NCBI GenBank assembly: GCA_943362175.1
Contig: CALRIU020000006.1
Location: 62,001 to 126,000, forward strand
From: UBA4416 sp943362175
GTDB taxonomy: Bacteria; Bacteroidota; Bacteroidia; B-17B0; Aurantibacillaceae
DNA length: 64,000 nt
Direction of reading: 5' to 3'
The notes under the pieces are model-generated. The model worked only from the letters and a program-made list of their open reading frames with translations, was not told where the DNA came from and ran no database searches. Made by a program: the position numbers and the translations under genes. Shown one piece after another: positions 24,511 through 31,676 of this stretch (its first letter is position 1; each line of letters starts with the position of its first letter).

Positions 24511-25098
24511 TTAGCAGTTCTGTTCGACACACCATGTCCAAAACTCAATGTCGTGTTTCGGCTCTTCGAGTTCTTCAAAGCTATCAGACAGTGTGAAGCG
24601 AAATTCACTCGCTAAATACGTTGCGAGGTTATAGCCATAATAGATAATATCCATCTGGTATACCGAAAATACCGGATTTTCTGGAATGCACGGCTCATCT
24701 GGCATATAGCGGTGCGCATAAACAGGAATAAGCCTGGGATAGGTTCTGAAATTCATTTCTGCCACCGAAAACTGCTCTTCCATCAGTTCAGGCTTCTGCC
24801 CCCAGCTTTCCACCCAAAACTTATTTTCTTTGATATCAAATAACATTCCTTCCAATGGCCATCGAAGTTGTGATTTAATGGCATCGGCAACGGCTTCGGA
24901 TGTTAATGCCTGCCGCCAATGATAGAATCCCTGTGAAGCAGGCAAAGCGGTCTGCAAAACATGTTTCAGATCCGGTGGAAACCTGAATTCAAATTTTTCC
25001 TGTATATGCACGATTTCTTCCTGTGTCAGTCCCTTGTCGAACCTAACTCCTTTGTCTTTTAATTTTTCTATGAGCTCATTAATTTGTAAGTTCGTCAT
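24511..25098 (-). CDS. SMI1/KNR4 (SUKH) family protein, putative immunity protein
   Basis: A 195-residue SUKH-fold protein. The N-terminal GVRFDKGLTQEEIVHIQEKF followed by FRFPPDLKHVLQTALPA is the family signature. Next come the FYHWRQ strand and the domain end around YQMDIIYYGYNLATYLASEF. SUKH proteins are best known as immunity proteins that neutralise toxins of contact-dependent or polymorphic systems, though some have other roles. No toxin gene is visible. It is the last gene of a six-gene minus-strand run, 89 bp after its upstream neighbour. Confidence 0.85.
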   Translation of the reverse strand: MTNLQINELIEKLKDKGVRFDKGLTQEEIVHIQEKFEFRFPPDLKHVLQTALPASQGFYHWRQALTSEAVADAIKSQLRWPLEGMLFDIKENKFWVESWGQKPELMEEQFSVAEMNFRTYPRLIPVYAHRYMPDEPCIPENPVFSVYQMDIIYYGYNLATYLASEFRFTLSDSFEELEEPKHDIEFWTWCVEQNC

Positions 25099-25187
25099 GG
25101 GAGCAAAACATTATCAATGCATGACTAGTTGTGCCGGAAAGACTAAGCTTCCGACCTGAAGACCAGCGTATCGAATATTTATTACTG

Positions 25188-25643
25188 TCATTTATCTTTT
25201 AAAAATCGTCCGAATTTTTGCAGTGTTTTGTTGTCCGTAAAATAAAAGATGACCTGTCCACCTGTTTTTATGATCTTATCGTTATTATCATACTCTGAAA
25301 GTCCTTCTTCAAACGGAATGTCATGTCTTATCAAAAAGTCTATCGTCTGCCGGTAAGTTAAGCTCTGCCTGAGGTCACCATACTCCATATCAAATCCATG
25401 TTTGTCTGCGGGCTGTGAGTAGGTAATTTGCACGCCACAAAGCTTCTGATGGACTTGCGCATTGAAATAGAACTCTGTAAGACCGTACTTAATAATAGCA
25501 GGTCGCTTATCTTTTCTGCTAATAGCCACTGTCCAATCCGGGTTGTCGCCTAACTGATCGGTGATCGTCTGCCGGTCGGTCCCAAATGCAAAGTTTGTCA
25601 ACTCGCCTGCCCGCAGGAATTCTATGATCGTCTCTGTTATCAT
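25188..25643 (-). CDS. Hypothetical protein, accessory (immunity-like) cluster
   Basis: A 151-residue soluble protein with no signal peptide or membrane segment. It has alternating strands and helices (ELTNFAFGTDRQTITDQLG; IIKYGLTEFYFN; GQVIFYFTDNKTLQKFGRFL). I do not recognise the family. Size and context (between a SUKH protein and other small soluble unknowns) fit an immunity protein, but that is inference. Its start lies 2 bp after the stop of the upstream gene, so it is in the same operon. Confidence 0.65.
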   Translation of the reverse strand: MITETIIEFLRAGELTNFAFGTDRQTITDQLGDNPDWTVAISRKDKRPAIIKYGLTEFYFNAQVHQKLCGVQITYSQPADKHGFDMEYGDLRQSLTYRQTIDFLIRHDIPFEEGLSEYDNNDKIIKTGGQVIFYFTDNKTLQKFGRFLKDK

Positions 25644-25645
25644 TT

Positions 25646-26161
25646 TTACCTGCTCAATGCATTACCCGTTGCTTTATCTATTGAAAAAGCCACCCAGCCT
25701 CCGGGCGGATCAAACTCTCCGTTGCCCACTATTTTATCATCCGTAAATTCATGAACAATGACGCCATCTATTCCGAGCTGCGTATTAGTCCAACAGATTT
25801 TCCCCTGCTTATCTATGCAATGAAGTCCCCGGGCATCTGCCACATAAAAAGCTTCTTTTTCATAATACAGATGACCGAAGTAGCCATTCATGTCAAGCCG
25901 AAGAATCGTTTCGTTTGTCATTATATTAAATATATAAAAATGAGCTTCGCAACCAACAGCAAGTATATCGTCAATCAATAAAGCTTCCCGGAATGAACTG
26001 CCATGCCCATCATATTTTAGCTCATATAAAGCCTTTATGCTGTTACCTTCACGCAATATGAGAAAGCTCTGATTTGAACAGGTAGCTGATGAAGAACCTG
26101 AAATCAGGACAGGACTTAAGGTGGTGCCATGTGGCAGACTATCTGTAAATTCTAATGGCAT
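25646..26161 (-). CDS. Hypothetical beta-rich protein, accessory cluster
   Basis: A 171-residue protein made almost entirely of predicted beta strands in propeller-like blade patterns (EGNSIKALYELKYDG; DDILAVGCEAHFYIFNI; EAFYVADARGLHCIDKQGK; then DDKIVGNGEFDPPGGWVAF). No signal peptide. No named family recognised. It lies in the same minus-strand run, 16 bp after the helical-repeat gene and 2 bp before the next. Confidence 0.65.
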   Translation of the reverse strand: MPLEFTDSLPHGTTLSPVLISGSSSATCSNQSFLILREGNSIKALYELKYDGHGSSFREALLIDDILAVGCEAHFYIFNIMTNETILRLDMNGYFGHLYYEKEAFYVADARGLHCIDKQGKICWTNTQLGIDGVIVHEFTDDKIVGNGEFDPPGGWVAFSIDKATGNALSR

Positions 26162-26177
26162 TCCATCATTTTAATCA

Positions 26178-27485
26178 TTACCCGGAAATGATTTCTTTTA
26201 ATCCATCTAAAACCGTTTCTCTATCTGCAAACATCAAATGCCGGTAATTCGGAATCAACAAGCAGGCGGCGATTTCGGAACTGTATTCTTTTTCCACTTT
26301 TTTTCCTGCTTCGTTCAGGGTGATGGCCCAACCGCCAACGCTGTGCTTTTCGCCGTTATGCCAGGAGTTAACGTCCAGTAGTTCCGGATCGGCTACAATT
26401 TTTTGGGCGATTTTCCGGATTAATTTCTGTTCGTCTACCTGGGAACGATCGAATTTAATGCGTTTACTTAAAGTCTTCACAACCGACGGTATGGCTGATG
26501 CTACCACCAGGTCTTCCAATTCGTACAAGGTCAGTTTGGCTGTTTGTACAAGCCGTTCGGCTGCCTGATCTTTCAGATCGGTGTATTCGATGATATCCCA
26601 CAGATTTCCTGCTGTCGGGTTGAACTTCAGGCATAAGGCTGCCGCTTCATTCTTGTAGTTCGACCCCTGGCGAAGGAGTCTCCAGATGATATGATCCAAA
26701 TCGTCCCCGTTCAACTTCTTTTTTTCAAGCTTCGCCCATGCTTCCTCAGTCTGTAAATCGTTTTGAATGAGGTCGGTCAATTCGCTTACTTTTGGCCTCC
26801 GGCTCAGGATATATTTGGCTGCTTCGTTTCGTTTTCTGCCGCTTTCTGCAAAATCGTGGACAAATTCTCTCAGCTCTTCCTTCTTCGGCCGCCGGGCCAA
26901 TAAATAGTCCCAGGCCATATCCTGCAAATCTGTATAATGAATAATATTGATAATCTCCTCATTATTTGGATTTTGCTGAATAAACTGTTGCCAGGCTTCT
27001 TCCTTAAAACCGGAGTACTCTATAATCTTTCTCAACTCATCCAGGTTTGGGGAACGTTTCAGTAATTCAGCTGCCGCCCGGTCTTTGAGATCCGAATATT
27101 TCATAATCGCTATCAGCTGCTGATTGTCCGGACTTTGATGGAATAGCAATTCCGCTGCGCGATTACTTTTATTAGCCTCAACGATGTCTTGCAAGGATTT
27201 ATTATCCAATGAAAAGCGATCCAGTAAGATTTCCTCCGCCTCGCGTGTTATATTATCTTCATCAACATTGTTAACAATATGAAGAAAATCATCCATAGCA
27301 GCGTTTTTCTTTTTGAGCAATTCCCATGCTTCGTGCTTAAACGAGGTAGACAGGATGACCTCATTCAAATCAGCGCCATCCAGATCCAGTGTTTTAAAAT
27401 GCTCCCAGGCGCTCGCCTCATTTTCACGGATGATGATCTCCAGCAAAAAAGCTTTCAGGCGCTTGTGTAATTTATTCTCTGACAT
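26178..27485 (-). CDS. Alpha-helical repeat protein with C-terminal WH/GWA domain
   Basis: A 435-residue protein. Residues about 20-330 form roughly ten imperfect repeats of 30-35 residues with the pattern (L/I)xxIIxYxxFKxEAWxxLLxxxP. Examples are KYSDLKDRAAAELLKRSP, EYSGFKEEAWQQFIQQNP, HYTDLQDMAWDYLLARRP and EYTDLKDQAAERLVQTA. It resembles a HEAT/LRV-like solenoid. The last ~85 residues (DPELLDVNSWHN then KHSVGGWAITLNEAGKKVEK) match a small domain I have seen, often as WH...TTHCxAGWA, at the ends of other bacterial proteins. Probably a binding scaffold. Function unknown. It follows the 27494 gene by 8 bp. Confidence 0.75.
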   Translation of the reverse strand: MSENKLHKRLKAFLLEIIIRENEASAWEHFKTLDLDGADLNEVILSTSFKHEAWELLKKKNAAMDDFLHIVNNVDEDNITREAEEILLDRFSLDNKSLQDIVEANKSNRAAELLFHQSPDNQQLIAIMKYSDLKDRAAAELLKRSPNLDELRKIIEYSGFKEEAWQQFIQQNPNNEEIINIIHYTDLQDMAWDYLLARRPKKEELREFVHDFAESGRKRNEAAKYILSRRPKVSELTDLIQNDLQTEEAWAKLEKKKLNGDDLDHIIWRLLRQGSNYKNEAAALCLKFNPTAGNLWDIIEYTDLKDQAAERLVQTAKLTLYELEDLVVASAIPSVVKTLSKRIKFDRSQVDEQKLIRKIAQKIVADPELLDVNSWHNGEKHSVGGWAITLNEAGKKVEKEYSSEIAACLLIPNYRHLMFADRETVLDGLKEIISG

Positions 27486-27493
27486 ATTCCGTA

Positions 27494-27985
27494 CTATTGA
27501 TTGAAACGTTCTTTCTCAAAATCACTCATCTCGTCCCATTTCCTGATGCGCATCCAAAACGGGGTATGTGGCCGGTAAGGCTCCAGAAATTGCTCGATAT
27601 GGTCATTGGAGTTTTCTGTATGGATATGATTGGTGTAAGTAACGCCACCGGTTTCCAGCATCGCTTTAATCATGGCATGGTAAAAATACTTATTGGATTT
27701 TCCTCCCCCATATTCCAGATAAAATGTTTTATCACCCGGGTTCATGTAATCGCCCAGATAGACGTGGTTAAAGTTTAAACATGAAAAATAAGGCGCATGA
27801 ATTACTTTTCCTCTGCTTTCCCTGATGTGGTATAAAAGATCCTTCTCATCCGTCATTAATTCATTTATGTGAACGATTGAATAGAACTGCACGTCCAATC
27901 CGGTGATATGGTGAAAGGCCTTTTTAATATCAACCACCTTCGGAAGTCCTTGCTTAAAATAAAATTGGTGTGCGAAAATTCCCAT
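27494..27985 (-). CDS. Hypothetical protein, paralogue B of a tandem pair
   Basis: A 163-residue soluble protein (MGIFAHQFYFKQGLPKVVDI...) homologous along its full length to the gene at 28100. The C-termini are nearly identical (PHTPFWMRIRKWDEMSDFEK). It has no domain I recognise and no signal peptide. It has its own -7 element (TATATTTG, 28010-28017). Its position in a run containing a SUKH gene suggests an immunity-type role, but this is unproven. Confidence 0.7.
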   Translation of the reverse strand: MGIFAHQFYFKQGLPKVVDIKKAFHHITGLDVQFYSIVHINELMTDEKDLLYHIRESRGKVIHAPYFSCLNFNHVYLGDYMNPGDKTFYLEYGGGKSNKYFYHAMIKAMLETGGVTYTNHIHTENSNDHIEQFLEPYRPHTPFWMRIRKWDEMSDFEKERFNQ

Positions 27986-28009
27986 AGCGATTCATTTTCC
28001 GGCTTTTCT

Positions 28010-28017
28010 CAAATATA
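28010..28017 (-). promoter_or_regulatory. -7 element upstream of paralogue B
   Basis: Read on the minus strand this is TATATTTG, matching TAnnTTTG, 24 nt before the ATG. The same octamer precedes paralogue A at 28672-28679. No clear -33 TTTG at normal spacing. Confidence 0.4.
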
Positions 28018-28099
28018 CATAATTAAACACTGTGGCCCTCAACGGTTTTTAGTAAGGCTTTCAGGCATTTGTTTAATTGATTCCCCGGCATATTCCTAA

Positions 28100-28606
28100 C
28101 TATGGATTGAAAAGGAACCGCTCCTTCTCAAAATCACTCATCTCATCCCATTTCCTGATGCGCATCCAAAACGGGGTATGTGGCTGGTAAGGTTCCAGGA
28201 ATTGCTCAATAGAATCATCGGTGATTTCTTCAAATGGCGGGTGCCTGTAAGTAACTCCTCCGACTTCCTGCATCGTTTTCATCATGGCATCATAAAAATA
28301 CGTATTGGATTTTCCGGCCCCGTATTTCAAATCAAGTGTTTTATTAGCCGGATTCAGATAGTCAAGATAGACATCATTAAATCCGGAACAAGCAAAATAA
28401 GTCTCGTTAAGGGAATCCCAACGCCTGTCTTCGCTCTTTTCCAGCAGGTGATACATAAGGTCCCTGCCATTCGTCATTAATTCATCCATATACACGTTTG
28501 AATACAACTTCACTTTCAAACCTGTGATGCGGTGAAAGGTGTTCTGAATATCTGCCACTTTCGGAAATCCCTGTTTAAAATAAAACTGGCACATAAAAAT
28601 TCCCAT
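28100..28606 (-). CDS. Hypothetical protein, paralogue A of a tandem pair
   Basis: A 168-residue protein (MGIFMCQFYFKQGFPKVADI...), full-length homologue of the 27494 product with a few indels in the middle. The coding DNA of the last ~60 bases (about 28125-28185) differs at only one position from the matching segment at about 27518-27577, so the duplication is recent or kept alike by conversion. It is the first gene of the six-gene minus-strand run. Function unknown. Confidence 0.7.
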   Translation of the reverse strand: MGIFMCQFYFKQGFPKVADIQNTFHRITGLKVKLYSNVYMDELMTNGRDLMYHLLEKSEDRRWDSLNETYFACSGFNDVYLDYLNPANKTLDLKYGAGKSNTYFYDAMMKTMQEVGGVTYRHPPFEEITDDSIEQFLEPYQPHTPFWMRIRKWDEMSDFEKERFLFNP

Positions 28607-29060
28607 AATGATTTATTCCTTTTTTGGTTTCTGTTGAAGTTCGTGATTATTTTTCAATTACCTGTCACTTTCAAATATACGTCATTGACGTTTTGTATAA
28701 TAAGCATGATTCATCGGTGCCAGCTGGTTCTTTTTCCTGTTTGCAGCTCATTCCTTTTTATTCCTGTTATAAAAGACCGGATTAAGAATCATTCAACCCG
28801 AACCTGATAAAAAAATCCGCCAAAATCCTTTGGAAGACACCTGACATGAAAAACGGCCTATATGTGATCTCAAAGACGGACTTTTTTGTGCTTGCCCCCA
28901 CTGAATCCATGATTTATATGCAGGTAACCCGCAATTTATTTTACTGAAAATCAATAACTTAAAAATAATTTTCGAAATTTTTATTTTTTTCGGGTTACTT
29001 CTTTTCGGGTTTGGTATAAATGGTCAAATAACAAACTTAACCTCTAAAAAAATTAAACAA
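28607..29060. other. 454-bp intergenic region
   Basis: No supported gene. It carries the minus-strand -7 element of paralogue A (28672-28679). A very A+T-rich leader follows, ending in CTAAAAAAATTAAACAAATG before the small lipoprotein gene. Two direct TTCGGGTT copies lie at about 28989-29013. Short readings lack protein-like composition. Confidence 0.5.
28672..28679 (-). promoter_or_regulatory. -7 element upstream of paralogue A and the accessory run
   Basis: Read on the minus strand this is TATATTTG, an exact TAnnTTTG, about 65 nt before the first gene of the run. Confidence 0.4.
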
Positions 29061-29300
29061 ATGACAAAAGTATTTTCAATTATCGCAGTAGCTGTTTTAG
29101 CTACATCTTTCGTAGCTTGTGGTCCTTCTGCTGAAGAAAAAGCTAAAATGGAAGAACAAGCAAAACGTACAGCTGACTCTATCTCTGCTGCTTTATCTGC
29201 TAGCTTAGAAGGTGCAATGAACGAGGCTACTGCTCCAGTTGCTGACTCTACTGCTCCAGCTGCTACTGAAACAGCTACTACTGAAGCTCACGCTCACTAA
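29061..29300 (+). CDS. Small Ala-rich lipoprotein, probably very abundant
   Basis: A 79-residue protein with lipoprotein signal MTKVFSIIAVAVLATSFVACG (Cys20). A charged helix follows (PSAEEKAKMEEQAKRTADSI), then an Ala/Thr/Glu tail ending HAH. Codon use is strikingly biased: alanine is nearly always GCT and threonine mostly ACT, unlike neighbouring genes that favour GCC/ACC. With the A-rich leader and strong terminator this suggests very high expression. The size and helix recall small structural lipoproteins such as Lpp, but no homology is claimed. The next gene is a divergent paralogue. Confidence 0.8.
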   Translation: MTKVFSIIAVAVLATSFVACGPSAEEKAKMEEQAKRTADSISAALSASLEGAMNEATAPVADSTAPAATETATTEAHAH

Positions 29301-29323
29301 GAATTTGTGTTTAGTTAGTTAGG

Positions 29324-29355
29324 AAAGCCTACGTGTTTCGTACACGTAGGCTTTT
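29324..29355 (+). terminator. Terminator of the small lipoprotein gene
   Basis: A 12-bp perfect stem AAAGCCTACGTG/CACGTAGGCTTT with a 7-nt loop and a T run, 24 nt after the stop codon. Confidence 0.93.
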
Positions 29356-29434
29356 ATCGTTTATCACTTATTTAAAACTCTTCGCTCAATTCCAAAAAAT
29401 CAGTATATTCGTTTACTAATTCCGACTTTTGATT

Positions 29435-29659
29435 ATGAAAACACTTTATACTGCCCTGTTTGTTTCTTTTTGCGTGCTATCCTTTACACAATGCAAGCCT
29501 GCTGCCGAAGACAGGGTAAAAATGCACGAAAATGCCAAGCGTATTTCCGATTCTATTGCGCGTGTGGTTGACGGCGCACTCGAAGAGGTGAAAATTGACC
29601 CGGCTAATGTTCCGGCCCCTAAACCGGCTGCTACACCTGCCGATACGACAAAGAAATAG
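29435..29659 (+). CDS. Small lipoprotein, paralogue of the 29061 product
   Basis: About 74 residues from ATG 29435 (MKTLYTALFVSFCVLSFTQC), with a lipidation Cys then KPAAEDRVKMHENAKRISDSI. This aligns with the PSAEEKAKMEEQAKRTADSI of the preceding lipoprotein (shared Pro, AE, KM, AKR, DSI). The tail is Pro/Ala-rich (APKPAATPADTTKK). Codon use here is ordinary, so it is likely expressed at a lower level. Envelope-anchored; function unknown. Confidence 0.7.
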   Translation: MKTLYTALFVSFCVLSFTQCKPAAEDRVKMHENAKRISDSIARVVDGALEEVKIDPANVPAPKPAATPADTTKK

Positions 29660-29688
29660 AGCGTATCGTTGACACAAAATCCCAAAAC

Positions 29689-29721
29689 AAAAACCATTTG
29701 CACCCTGTGAGATGGTTTTTT
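29689..29721. terminator. Bidirectional terminator between lipoprotein and T9SS cargo gene
   Basis: Stem AAAAACCAT/ATGGTTTTT (9 bp) with a T run on both strands. It lies between the stop of the lipoprotein gene (29659) and the stop of the convergent gene (29735). Confidence 0.75.
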
Positions 29722-29734
29722 GCTGTTTAGAGTA

Positions 29735-30775
29735 TTACTGTTTTATGAATTTCCCCGTTTTGCCAGCTACCTTGTAAAAATAGATACCGGGTGGCAGAGC
29801 CCCTGTCGGAATAACATTTGCGGAACCCGAAACAGATTCTTTCATCTTTATCTTCCCTGTCATATCATATACTTCCAAAACGCCGGGCCCCTGACGATCG
29901 TTTAGATCCACGTGCAATAATTCACCAACCGGATTAGGATACAAGCTGACTTCTGCCCCCTGTGAGAGCTCATCGATTCCCGTACAGGCAATCACATTAA
30001 TTGTTATCTGATCACCACGGTAACAAACATTACCGGTAATAGCATCTACATCATAGGTAGTTGTCACTGTAGGATTTACGGTAACGGTTGCTGTTGTGGC
30101 AATGATTGCCGTCGACCCCGTTACTTTCCATTCAAAATTGGCTGCCGAACTGGTTGCCTTAAGGAGCACAGGCTGTCCTGTGCAAACAAGTGTAGGCGAT
30201 GCAGAAACACTGAGCGTAGGAAAGTAATAAACACGTAATGTAATAGCCGCGGTAGAGGTTCCACAGGCGTTTTGACCTATTACACTATAAATGTTGGTAG
30301 TGGGTGGCGACCCGATGTTAAACGGAAGATAGACGGAAGTGGTTGCCGTCGTGGCGCCATTGCTCCAGGTATAGGTGGAAGCGCCGCTGGCTTCAAAAGA
30401 AGGATACTCAAATCCGCCACAGGTAGTAAAACTGGTGGCACCGGGATTGTTTGTAAAAATGGGAACGCTTGCTACAACCGTGGGCGTATTAACCACCGTA
30501 ACCGTTATAGCTGCGGCCGAAGTAACTGTACAGCCTGTTTGCCCCATCAACACGGAATAGGTCGTTGCGATAGTCGGAGAAATGCTGATAGAAGCCGTGT
30601 TGGCTCCGCCCGGCGACCAGGTATAGGTATCACCTGAACCTGTTGCGGATAAATAACCTGAGGTGCCCGTACATAATTCAGAAGTTCCCGTAATAGTGGG
30701 AGTTGTAGGCGGACATTGGGAGAATACAGAATTGACAAACAAGATGCCAATTATAGAACATAGTGGTTTCATCAT
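29735..30775 (-). CDS. Secreted Ig-like/PKD-like protein with T9SS type A sorting domain
   Basis: A 346-residue protein: signal peptide (ending VFSQ), then about three beta-sandwich repeats rich in Thr/Ser (TYTWSPGGANTASISISP; STYTWSNGATTATTSVYLP; ANFEWKVTGSTAIIATTATV). The C-terminal sorting domain (about residues 270-346) contains EVSLYPNPVGELLHVDL and PPGIYFYKVAGKTGKFIKQ. Such proteins cross the outer membrane through the T9SS and are usually attached to the surface or released. This one has no catalytic domain, so it is probably an adhesin or structural surface protein. Confidence 0.88.
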   Translation of the reverse strand: MMKPLCSIIGILFVNSVFSQCPPTTPTITGTSELCTGTSGYLSATGSGDTYTWSPGGANTASISISPTIATTYSVLMGQTGCTVTSAAAITVTVVNTPTVVASVPIFTNNPGATSFTTCGGFEYPSFEASGASTYTWSNGATTATTSVYLPFNIGSPPTTNIYSVIGQNACGTSTAAITLRVYYFPTLSVSASPTLVCTGQPVLLKATSSAANFEWKVTGSTAIIATTATVTVNPTVTTTYDVDAITGNVCYRGDQITINVIACTGIDELSQGAEVSLYPNPVGELLHVDLNDRQGPGVLEVYDMTGKIKMKESVSGSANVIPTGALPPGIYFYKVAGKTGKFIKQ

Positions 30776-30901
30776 GACTCATCGTTTTAAGGATTAATAT
30801 GTCACAATGGTACGACCGCTATTTTCCGAAGTATAAAACGACTTCATAAGTGAGGATAGAATCTTGTTAACTGGCATGTTTTGAAACATATCTGGCAAAT
30901 C

Positions 30902-30921
30902 TTAATTGTTACAACAATTAA
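30902..30921. repeat. AT-rich inverted repeat at the 3' end of the DUF481-like gene
   Basis: TTAATTGTT/AACAATTAA, 9-bp arms separated by 2 nt, overlapping the stop codon of the barrel gene. It could act as a weak terminator for that leftward gene; low confidence. Confidence 0.3.
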
Positions 30922-31676
30922 AATTTCACGGAGAGTCCGTTTCTGAAATTGTACACCAGACTCGGAACGCCGGCCGGCTGATCCGTATCGTACAATAAAT
31001 TGAAGGTCGATTTGAAATTGAGGTGCTTGTTGATATGAATTTCCAGGCTGCTATCGTTGGCAATCCGATAATCGGAAGCATCTCCTATCTTAGGTTGGTA
31101 AAAGGTCGTACTGATCAGCTCGCAGTTTTTCAGGAGTGTAAAGGTAAAGGTCACATAGCTGCTGATCCTGTGCTCATGAATGTCGACCGCATCTCCTTTG
31201 ATGTCATCAAACTCATACATGTAAAGGGCGGCGGCATAAATGCGTGCATTTTCTTTTTTCAATAAGCGAAGGCGGGGTCCGGCGCCAAGCAGGTACCTGA
31301 AATCCAACCGGAGCACCGGGTTGTACTGGGTTTGCGTAAAGGCTTCGAGCGTCCAGAGCCTGTGGAGTTTATAGTTGTAGCGAAAATGCTGATAGCCGGC
31401 ATTCACAAAATCTGTTTTCCCGGCCTTGATAAAATTGATATCGTTGAGCAGGATAAAACGGCTCCGGTTCTTCTGGTACTGAATACGAAGGGTGTTGGAA
31501 AAAGACAAGACCTGCTGCGTATTCTGAATGACGGCAAAGCTAAAATCGGCATTTCCCACCCAGCCATTGGTATCATTGAGAAAACGCTTGCCTTCAATAT
31601 TAATCACCTGCGATGCAGCAGAAAAGGACAGGAGCAAAAAACAAAGCGCAAAAAATTTAGAAATCGACCTTAACAT
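30918..31676 (-). CDS. DUF481-like outer-membrane barrel protein
   Basis: A 252-residue protein with signal peptide MLRSISKFFALCFLLLSFSAASQ. The mature domain has DUF481-type repeats (SFSNTLRIQYQKNRSRFILL; FRYNYKLHRLWTLEAFTQTQ; DFRYLLGAGPRLRLLKKENAR) and ends NGLSVKF with a terminal Phe. This family forms small outer-membrane barrels of unknown, possibly salt- or stress-related, function. Its start overlaps the end of the TonB receptor gene by 20 bp, so the two are translationally coupled. Confidence 0.82.
   Translation of the reverse strand: MLRSISKFFALCFLLLSFSAASQVINIEGKRFLNDTNGWVGNADFSFAVIQNTQQVLSFSNTLRIQYQKNRSRFILLNDINFIKAGKTDFVNAGYQHFRYNYKLHRLWTLEAFTQTQYNPVLRLDFRYLLGAGPRLRLLKKENARIYAAALYMYEFDDIKGDAVDIHEHRISSYVTFTFTLLKNCELISTTFYQPKIGDASDYRIANDSSLEIHINKHLNFKSTFNLLYDTDQPAGVPSLVYNFRNGLSVKF

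Noticed and set aside
24511..28606. The accessory run as a prophage, integrative element or CRISPR/defence island
   Set aside because: No integrase, transposase, terminal repeat, tRNA target, nuclease, helicase or repeat-spacer array is visible at either border.
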